Positions 56,085 to 64,000 of a stretch of DNA of 64,000 nt are shown in pieces (the first letter of the stretch is position 1; the number at the start of each line of letters is the position of its first letter). The notes beneath the pieces are model-generated. The model ran no database searches. It had not been told where the DNA came from and worked only from the letters and a program-made list of their open reading frames with translations. Source of the stretch: Protula sp. h YS-2021 (lineage: Eukaryota > Annelida > Polychaeta > Sabellida > Serpulidae); the NCBI GenBank assembly GCA_949752745.1, contig OX457025.1, positions 51,295,098 through 51,359,097 of the forward strand. The letters are read 5' to 3'. Both the position numbers and the translations under genes were made by a program.

Positions 56085-57095
56085 TGCTCGTATATAACCC
56101 TAAAATACGACTTTGGGAGACCATACTCAGAATATGCCAACATAGATAGACCTTTCGTATATCTTAAAAGACACTGAAGTTAACACTTAGCGAGACCATA
56201 AACGAAAAAAGGGTAAATGGGGAGACGAAATGCAGGGTTGGCATGTTTCTTCCATGAAGGAAAAAAACCATGGTTTTTCCCGGTTTTTTTCCATAGGAAA
56301 GAAATACTTTCTTCCCTCCAATTTCAGGGAAGAAATGGAAGTAACCTTAAAAGGTGTAATATTTGGAATTTGTTTCAAATAATTTGCTTGAACTGCACTC
56401 AGAGTATTTCTTAAATAAGTGCGAATTCACACATCAAACTTCTGTGTGATAAATTGGATCAATAGGGATAAGATAAACGGTCGTGTTTCAATGTGTGTTG
56501 GAAAGCTGGGGAGGCTGCAATATAGTCTGAGTACTTTTGGTCAAGTGTTTACACTTTGACTTTGTGTATGAGAATTAGTGTATCATTTTGTTTGCTCTTA
56601 ATGTGCCAGTGAAAACAAAAGACAAAGGCTGTGTTTACCTTAAATGGGGGGTTAAGTATTAAGATTAAACGGGGGTGATAAGAAAAGGGTCTTGCGGAAG
56701 CACATTTGCAAAGCACATGGTATAAGGTCATTATTTTTCATTGTGTTTTGGTGTTACCATGTATTTTTTTTCGTTTGTTTTTTTTTCGTTATTTTGTATG
56801 ATAGTACAATAGAACACAGTAAATATTGGTTCTGTAAAATCAGTAAATAGATAGTATCCCGCATTGATGTTTTCTTTACAAAGTAGGTTTCTTCCAATTT
56901 TCTTCCCACTTTCTTCCTTTTCTTCGCAGTTTCTTCCCAGTTTCTTCCCTATTTTTTCCAGTGAAGGGAAGAAATACCTTTCTTCCCGGAAGAAAACCAT
57001 CATATACATTCACTCATATATATAACCCTAAAATACGACTTTAGGAGACCATAAACAGAACATGTCAACATAGGGAGAGCTTTTTTATATCTTAA
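56085..57095 (+). repeat. Duplicated flank around a TTTCTTCCC-rich insertion
   Basis: 'TATAACCCTAAAATACGACT' occurs at 56093 and 57021, each followed by 'GGAGACCATA', 'TGCCAACATAG' or 'TGTCAACATAG' and 'TATATCTTAA'. Between them lie 'CATGGTTTTTCCC' near the left and many 'TTTCTTCCC' units near the right (56886-56995). Confidence 0.6.
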
Positions 57096-57769
57096 GCCGG
57101 GCTTGAAATTAATTCTTTTGGGAGGTAGCAAATAGTCGTATATCTCTCTGTCAGAGCTACGAAGCATTTCATTGTTCCACTAACAGGGGTCAACTTCATA
57201 TGCACTGAGGCACGAATCATGCATACCAGTCCCTACTATTCAAACAGTTACAGAAAGTTCATGCCCATACACCCTTTTGTAAAACAGGCACAATTTTTAG
57301 TGAGTTGTATATCATTTATTTGTTCATAAAAGTGCAGAAAAGTTAGCTTCCTCATCCACCTGTCAATGTTTGTTTACATTCTGGCCTTTAAATGTTACGT
57401 GGCCAAAGTCAAGTGACCAAATATTTAAACAAAGGGGTTATGGTTTTTTGTGGAGCACGTATATTCCTCCACTTTAAACCTTTTCAATGCACCTGGTTAT
57501 TAATTATGATAAATAATGATTTAAACTCTCGTATTGATCTCACTTTTAAATCCTAACAATGGTAAAGTAAGAAAAAGCACACATTTATTTCGGTGGCACC
57601 GTTATCATGAAAGTACTCGCACACGTACACTTTACCGTAAAACAACCTGCTACTGTTTCCGTTTCACTTCACTTCCAGACTTCACAGAAACCAAAGAAAA
57701 AATAATAATGCCGCATCACTTCAGCGTATATTTTACTATCTGTTAACTGAAATCACTAGCTCACGCCCC

Positions 57770-58170
57770 AAAAAAAACAACGATAACGAGGGGAGGGGGG
57801 TTTACAACTGACCTTACGGTCAAAATCCAGTTACGTTTGATCAACAGGCAGTAACTTTTGAATTTTTTTGTTTCATTTATTTAAATGGAGTCAACCCAGC
57901 ACCGCATGAACACAGCTTTACACATTGACTGAGGATAGACGCAGCTTCCAATCGGCCTATACTTAAAACCACAGGTTTTCACGGATTGATTTTACTTGGC
58001 AACGCCTCTTGTATATCAGCCCATTGCTTCACCCAATTCATTTAAATAACTGAAATAACTCTAGCTTACATTAAAAAATAACAATAACTAGGGAGGGGCA
58101 TTCACACTGACACTCAGGTCAACATGTAATTAAATTTGATCAACAGGTAGTAACCTCTAAATGTTTTTTT
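57770..58170 (+). repeat. Direct duplication, ~308-bp spacing
   Basis: 'TTTGATCAACAGGCAGTAAC' at 57835 and 'TTTGATCAACAGGTAGTAAC' at 58134 lie in otherwise similar ~95-bp blocks, each preceded by 'ATAAC' and a G-rich run. Confidence 0.6.
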
Positions 58171-58429
58171 AAGAAGGCGATGCAGCCACTTGCCGCTTTA
58201 GTTTATTGCAAAAAAAAAAACAATTTACCGGACTCCACAACACCTAACGCACCACCAAGCAACTGTCTTGTTTTTTTCTCATAAAACAAGGCGACCTAAC
58301 ATATCTACCCTACACTGGGATACAACTTTGCTGTGAATCGACCCCTAAACACACTTACTGAAGGGAAATGCAACTCTCATTTAACAAGTAAGTATTTGTG
58401 AAACACACGCAGGTCCCAACCGCCCCCCA

Positions 58430-58525
58430 AATTCACAGGGGTATAAAGCGATGACGGATAGACGGACGGACGGACTGACACCCCAAACCTATAGGCCCCA
58501 ATCTGAAGGGTTGGGGCCTAAATAC
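58430..58525 (+). repeat. Dispersed repeat with (GGAC)n and GGCCCCAATC
   Basis: This is similar in kind to the intronic repeat at 48180-48300. Confidence 0.5.
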
Positions 58526-59316
58526 AGCAAAAACAGTACTTTGATGCGAAACTTCACGGTGACAAGGATGTAGTATAGTACCGTGAAATGCTGATTCACC
58601 AGAGAAAAACGCACACAGCGTCCCAGACACGCAAAGAACCTTGACACGCAGGATCGTAGCACGCTAACTTGTAACGATCACTCCGCTTGGTCAGGAACTG
58701 TTCAAAACCAATAGCGCACTGCCATATGAGACGCGTTGTTACTGGTTCAATGCATTTGACGTGTCATCACGAACAGGCGGACGGATTCCAGACAGGAAAC
58801 TACATCAAGACTCCCACAGCATTGCCTCCACGGCTACCAGCAACACACCACCAGGTGCTGATATCTTCTTCACAGGTGTTTATATTTACATCCTTCACAT
58901 AACTTTACATGTCTCGTGATTCTGTCGAATAACCCTCACTTTCATTACAAAACCTATTTATTGATGACGTTCCTTGGACCTGATTCGCTAAGGTTGCATT
59001 TGTTTTCCGTAGTCAAGAGTACCACACTGCGAGTCTGCGAGGCTGCAGCTAAGTAACAAGTTACCATACCTCTCGAATGTCCCGGGAATTCATCATATTT
59101 AGACTGCTTCAACTCTTCACATTAAATAATCAACAAAAGTTTTTTCTGTCATACTTGAAACCCTGCATCGTGCATCCCTGCTACTGTTACGTTGTCCAAA
59201 GAAATATATCAAGTATAAATGATTAAGAGCAGACTTGGAGCTAGATACATGCGGTGACAGGTTTTTCACTAGCATGACAACTCAATATCGGAAAAAGTCA
59301 AAATACTACGTCAAAA
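58526..59316. other. No gene recognised
   Basis: There are short frames only, and no repeat family or splice-bounded exon was identified. Confidence 0.4.
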
Positions 59317-60114
59317 TAAGCCAAATCACAGTTTAGGCGTTCCCATTAAAATGTGCAAAAATTCTGCGTTTCGAATAAAAATAACCCCGTAAAAAATGAA
59401 AGAAATGATAGAGAAATTTCGCCTAAAAGTTAAAAATTTCTCTTGCACCAACTACCGGTCCGGTTATTAACAACCCGAATGCTATTTTAAAAACTTATTT
59501 AAGATTTTAACAAATGGTTTCAAGTTCAGTTTCTTCTATGTGTTTGCAATATTTCTTCTATATTTTTCTACCAGTAACCTAGGACCGTCTGCCACTTTTC
59601 AATGGTTTTTGCGCAATAACGTTCGTATTTTAGACGCGATCGTGATATGCTTTTGTATGTAGCAAATATAGGATTTTACACAAGTTTTCTGTTCTGTACG
59701 AAGTAAAATGTTATGATTTACGAAAATGCAAGGCCGATGTATTTTTTCGGGCAGGATTTTTGAGCTGTAACTCGCCACTTTATTCTATCATCCGGAAATA
59801 TAAATTTTAAGTGGAAACTGTAAGACTATCGCTTCTCTAAGAGCTATAAGGATTACTTGTGAGCATAAACCTGATTTCATATTGTATACTGACGGTTTAC
59901 TTATAGCAGCTCAGTATTTTGCATTAGAGAACCAGTGGCAGTTGTCGGAAGTTTCGGCAAAAATATCGTTTCCGGGATAATTGTTGTTTTCGGGAGGCGG
60001 CGACACCAGAGGCACAGGCGGATTTAACCTAAGTTACATATATTTTTGCCCCGTTCTTGGCAGTCGAAATTCTTGCTCATTTTACTCGAAACACTCAAAG
60101 TGTGATTTGGCTTA
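59317..60114. mobile_element. ~800-bp element with TAAGCCAAATCACA inverted ends
   Basis: The left end TAAGCCAAATCACAGTTT and the right end AAGTGTGATTTGGCTTA are inverted repeats related to the smaller MITE family (TAAGCCAATTCGCACTTT). The interior differs and has no transposase-like frame. It may be a longer, related non-autonomous element. Confidence 0.65.
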
Positions 60115-60969
60115 TTTATCTATGCTAAAAACAGTAAGGTTAGAACATAGATAATTACTGATTATGATGAGCAAATGATGTTGATCAACCAATACGCCAA
60201 TTGGCACTTTACACTTTTGCTCATAAGTTTTGCGTTTCGACTTCATTCAGTTGGGATAAGGATATAAAGACATGAATAGAAAAAAAACGACCCGGAAATT
60301 TTTAATAGTATAACTAATACTTACTGAAACACGCGGTCGTCGATACTTTACATAGCAAAGCTCTGTGCGTTTCTATACAAGTCTCTCCACCTAATTCGGT
60401 TATGTGCTAATTTTTTTGGCTTGTGAAATTGAGTAGATGCATTTATTTTGTAGATCGTGTTTTATCGTAGACAGGTACATTGTTTTTTGCATTCCTGGAG
60501 GTCTTTTTAGTTTTTCGAAACACGCGGCAAAATAAGCCAAATCACACTCTCGAGACATCTCGCGGTATCTTCGAGTGAGCTCTCGTGGGAAGCGAATAAA
60601 ATTGGCATCTGAGAAATAATTAGAAAATGGTAACAAAATGAAGTACTGAACACCCTCCTTGTAATATTGAAAAAAACAATGGCCCCTGGTTTTAAATATG
60701 CATTCGTATTCTAAAGCCATTTGTTAAAGTCGTTCAAATTGTAATTTTACCATATTATCACTCATATAAACAAATCGCTGTGAAATAATTCAGTGTAATT
60801 TGTATGTTTGATTTGTTATTCACAGTACATATTTCAGTGTTATCGTTTAGGATATGAATGTATATAGCATGTTTATGCATGTATATAGCATGTTTATGCA
60901 TATTTCACAAGAATCTTGATGAATTCAGGATCAGTATAAACCACTTCAGAGTTCCGAAGCCGCAATGCA
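60115..60969. other. MITE fragments; no gene recognised
   Basis: The stretch 60190-60270 resembles the left part of the TAAGCC family. 'TAAGCCAAATCACACTCTCG' at about 60533 is another end. 'ATGTATATAGCATGTTTATGC' is duplicated near 60859 and 60880. The 106-codon minus frame at 60400-60720 runs through one of these ends and is doubtful. Confidence 0.5.
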
Positions 60970-61312
60970 TAAGCCAAATCACACTTTCGGGTCTTTCCGG
61001 TGGAGGTGTTGTTTCGACTGCAATTTTTTTCTGATAGGTTATAAAGAAATGATAGGGGAAAAATATCAAAATTCTAATTGTCTTTCAACATGCACACTTT
61101 CAAATTTATAAAGCCATCGCATGATCTTTTAAAAACTATTTTACATATTATTCAGTCACTTTAACAACCTTGTGAATGTGTTTCTGACAAAATGGAATTT
61201 TGTTGATTTTTGCCGGTTTTTTTCTTCTATCATTTCTTTATATGATCCTATCCCAAATGAACTAGCCGAAACGCAGAAACTTTTCGGCAAACGTTAAAGT
61301 GCGAATTGGCCT
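60970..61312. mobile_element. MITE, TAAGCC family
   Basis: It begins TAAGCCAAATCACACTTTCG and ends GTGCGAATTGGC. The interior matches 46027-46370 in the same orientation ('GCATGATCTTTTAAAAACTA', 'GACAAAATGGAATTTTGTTG'). Confidence 0.8.
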
Positions 61313-61876
61313 GTTGTGGCATGTCTTGAAGCAAACCAAACCCAGGTACAGGCGAACACTATTAACAATTTTATGCCCTTTTACCGCTCTCTATGTGCTG
61401 TTAAGCCATTAAAAAATTTGGCCAGGATGACCGGACACTGAAATCAATTATAGGTTCTTGCTTGTCATTGTTGTAAAGAGTAGTAATAAAGAAAAAAAAA
61501 GAGGCGGGAAGAGGGGAGTGGAGGGATTGGGGGGGGGGGGGCGGCGGAAGAATTCTTAAAATTTCCATTTCGAGCAACAGCAGGACGATTGGAAACAATA
61601 CATAATAATAACAGCATTAATGTGTTCGATATCCATTTTTCACTACCATATGTAACTCTACTCATGACTGTTTATTTGTTTCTTGCAAGTTACTTTAATT
61701 AAGAATAAAATTGTCAAGTTCAATATTATGGGTAAAAAATGGAAGCATGATTATGGGCACAAAATTATAATACATAATATGCATAATACTTGGGAAAATT
61801 GCCAAACATGCCATGAAAGATATGTAGTTAAAAGAATACAAGAAAAAAGTTTTATATTATTATAAACTTATCGCTT
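61313..61876. other. No gene recognised; poly-G run
   Basis: A (G)12-type run and purine-rich sequence lie at 61490-61550. No gene was found. Confidence 0.4.
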
Positions 61877-61965
61877 TTTGCTATTGTGGGTTCGACTCCC
61901 ACAGGATGCTGGCATAACGATTTCTTATGCACTCTCCGGTGGTAGTACAGCGATTTAGGTGTGAC
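61877..61965 (+). repeat. Dispersed repeat with tRNA-like T arm (left arm of an inverted pair)
   Basis: The T-arm hairpin is at 61886-61902 and 'CTCCGGTGGTAGTACAGCG' closes it. It pairs with the inverted copy at 62866-62955. Confidence 0.6.
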
Positions 61966-62044
61966 TGTTTGGTTCAAGTGTAAAAACCGTTTGCTTAAGA
62001 TATTAAAGCAGTTTATCTATAGTTATTTATAGTTGTACATCTAT

Positions 62045-62634
62045 TACAGTAAACTCTCGATAAGTCAAAGTGGTCAGGACCAAGCAAAATACTTTGAGTT
62101 AACCGAAATTTGAGTTATCCGAGATTGGCCCTGTCGAGTGGTCACGTGACTATCATGGTTTCGCATAAAGTGTTTCTTGTTTTTATGGTATGGCGATTGT
62201 TTTATATGATGAATAATATTCGGCTGTGACACAAATAATTTATCATATCAATACTTACTATTTATAACAGAGTTACAAATCTTTTTTATATTTTATTTAC
62301 AGCGACCTTCTGAAAAATCTATGATTTTACGCCACCGTTTACTTCTAGCAACACTGTCATAATGTGTAGAGGCGAAGTCACACTAATTCTACACAAAGGG
62401 AGTTGGCATATGCAAACAACTAAGACATGAGTTTCCGTGTTATTTTGGTGAAAATACAAGGATTTTCTTGCAAAAAAAAATTTGAGGGTTCAAAAAAATT
62501 ACTTTGAGTTAAAAATTTGACTTAAGCGGTGAATTTAAAAGACTTACATAGTAAAATATATCGGGATTTTAAATTAATTTGAGTAAAGCGAAAATTTGAC
62601 TAAACCGATTTTGACTTAAATGGAGGCTACTGTA
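62045..62634. mobile_element. pogo/Tigger-like MITE
   Basis: The left end TACAGTAAACTCTCGATAAG and the complement of the right end (TACAGTAGCCTCCATTTAAG) form inverted repeats with subterminal 'TTTGAGTTA' and 'TTTGACTTA' motifs. A TA flank is included. There is no transposase fragment. It resembles 4392-5096 at the first ~8 bases only, so it is a different family with the same type of ends. Confidence 0.7.
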
Positions 62635-62865
62635 GTTATAATCATTTCGTTCTTTTTTCTCTGTCATGATCTAAACTACAGGTGGAACTTCATGTATAAA
62701 ATTTTCCAAAACACTCTTTTTGTAACAATTTCAGACCTCTTATCCATCTAACAGAGTGTCAACATACAGCTTCTGTTGAAAATAATTATATCCTGTGAGG
62801 ATTTGTTCGGGTGGGGGTCCCAACCAGTTTTATTTCTTACTTGTTCTAGTTTCATGCTCATCTGG

Positions 62866-62955
62866 TTGTGCTACCACCGGTGAGTACAAGTTTATTGCAT
62901 AATAAATCGTTATGCAAATACTCTGTGGGAGTCGAACCCACAATAGCAAACAGCA
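62866..62955 (-). repeat. Dispersed repeat with tRNA-like T arm (right arm of the inverted pair)
   Basis: This is the reverse complement of the family at 1-105. With 61877-61965 it bounds ~1.08 kb that contains the pogo-like MITE. Confidence 0.6.
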
Positions 62956-63019
62956 ATAAACAATGACCATTGACATAAAAATTTAACAGTTATTGTGGTT
63001 TTGCATGAGAGTACTTATA

Positions 63020-63536
63020 TAAGCCAAATCGCACTTCGACTTTTGTCGGAAAGTTTTTGCGTTTCAGCTGTATTTAGTTGGGATAAGGATCATATAAAGA
63101 AATAATAGAAGAAAAACGGCAAAAATCAACAAAATCCTACGAGGGGGAGGAGAACGAATGGCTACAGTAGATCCAAATTGGTAAAATGAAAATAAACATC
63201 TTCCGTGGTTCAAAACAAATTTAATTTTACAAATATCACAAAATGATATATATTTAAGTCGACAGGTTTGTAAAACTTGCAATTGCCTTATTTAGGGGAG
63301 TTGGAATTTAGCATTTTGTTGTCACCAATTACGATCTACTCTAACCAATACTATCTCCTCTCCCTCGTATTTTGCCAGAAACATATTCACATGTTGGTTA
63401 TTAATGGGACTAAATAATATGTAAAACAGTTTTTAAAAGATCATATGATATCTTTATAAATTTGAAAGTGTGCATGTTGAAAGAAAATTAGAATTTTGAT
63501 GTTTTTTCCTTAAGATGTCATTATAATCTATCCCAA
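63020..63536. mobile_element. MITE, TAAGCC family, interrupted by a nested MITE
   Basis: Family sequence runs from TAAGCCAAATCGCACTTC to 'CAAAATCC' at 63137 and resumes at 'TTTTGCCAGAAACATATTCA' (63370). The right inverted repeat is missing because the next copy starts immediately (63537). Confidence 0.75.
63138..63369. mobile_element. Nested 232-bp MITE with CGAGGG inverted ends and TA duplication
   Basis: The left end TACGAGGGGGAGGAGA and the complement of the right end (TACGAGGGAGAGGAGA) are inverted repeats starting in TA. Comparison with the uninterrupted copy at 63537-63880 shows the insertion point as CCTA/TTTTGC, so TA was duplicated. Confidence 0.75.
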
Positions 63537-63880
63537 TAAGCCAATTCGAACTTTTGACTTTTTCCGAAAAGTTTTTGCGTTACGGCTGAATTCAGGTGGG
63601 ATAAGGATATAAAGAAATGATAGGAAAAAAACGGCAAAAATCAACAAAATTCCATTTTGCTAGAAACATATTCACATGTTATTTATTAAAGGGACTGAAT
63701 AATATGTAAAATAATTTTTAAAATATCATATGATGGCTTTATAAATTTGAACGTGTGCATGTTGAAAGAAAATTAGAATTTTGATGTTTTTCCCTTATCA
63801 TTTCCTTATAATTTATCCCCCAGCATTTTCAGTCGAAACAACACCTCCACCTGAAAAATCCGAAAGTGCGAATTGGCTTA
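63537..63880. mobile_element. MITE, TAAGCC family, intact, opposite orientation
   Basis: This is a 344-bp copy inverted relative to 46027-46370, with ends TAAGCCAATTCGAACTTTTG and CCGAAAGTGCGAATTGGCTTA. It is followed by a second partial end (63886-63937). Confidence 0.85.
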
Positions 63881-63944
63881 TCAATTTGTAGTCGAAACGA
63901 CACCCATCGGTAAGATCCGAAACTGCGAATTGGCTTATTGTTGT

Positions 63945-64000
63945 GCTACCACTGGACAGCGTCCATTTATTGCACAAGACATCGTTGTGCGAGCACTCTG
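63945..64000 (-). repeat. Dispersed repeat with T arm, cut by the window edge
   Basis: The 'GTGCTACCACTGG' to 'GAGCACTCTG' portion of the inverted family is visible. The T arm would lie just beyond the window. Confidence 0.5.

Noticed and set aside
60400..60720. 106-codon minus frame with ATG
   Set aside because: It reads through a TAAGCCAAATCACAC element end, has no domain or splice sites, and is probably chance.

Overview
The window looks like nuclear DNA from an invertebrate animal, most likely a mollusc and possibly a gastropod. The evidence is AT-rich sequence, short exons with GT-AG boundaries, almost no long open frames, and dense mobile-element debris and satellites. The mollusc placement rests only on general familiarity with dispersed motifs such as 'GTAAGAGGCGACTAA' (32.6, 34.3 and 36.4 kb) and 'CTAAACGGGACGTTAAGCAT' (31.91 kb). 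It has not been searched. No bacterial-type operons, rRNA genes, convincing tRNA genes or CRISPR arrays were seen.

Layout: 0-8.9 kb holds dispersed repeats, a pogo/Tigger-like element and two copies (A, B) of a ~2 kb composite repeat. A ~200-bp satellite organised in ~1.0 kb higher-order units fills 8.9-12.3 kb. Three exon-like blocks of an unrecognised minus-strand gene lie at 12.5-13.6 kb. A TIR-bounded element carrying a 112-bp tandem array lies at 14.75-16.09 kb. From 16.1 to 23.9 kb there are small duplications, a second pogo-like element, composite repeat copy C and a decayed CR1/L2-type LINE. A two-level satellite with 1.24-kb units, trailing degenerate monomers and a 10-bp minisatellite fills 23.9-30.7 kb. 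Large tandem units with a variable number of internal subrepeats occupy 31.4-37.5 kb. A LINE RNase H fragment follows at 37.7-38.5 kb.

The main gene runs on the minus strand from about 53.26 down to 41.53 kb. Its first exons join in phase to give a full SET (lysine methyltransferase) domain. This leads into a long exon of 12-residue repeats, then linker exons. Next comes an exon matching the C-terminal catalytic part of a Crypton-type tyrosine recombinase, with R, H-R, H-S and Y in the expected order. An acidic Ser/Asp-rich segment and a basic C-terminal domain with a K-W-S...A-V pattern close it. Phases agree within three blocks of exons. The links between blocks are inferred, the repeat exon is frameshifted, and the recombinase box I exon was not found. 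It may be a domesticated fusion, a large transposon or a decaying copy.

From 53.3 kb to the end there is no convincing gene. This stretch holds a family of ~345-bp TAAGCC-ended MITEs (one carrying a nested second MITE), an ~800-bp relative, a pogo-like MITE and an inverted pair of ~90-bp repeats with a tRNA-like T arm.
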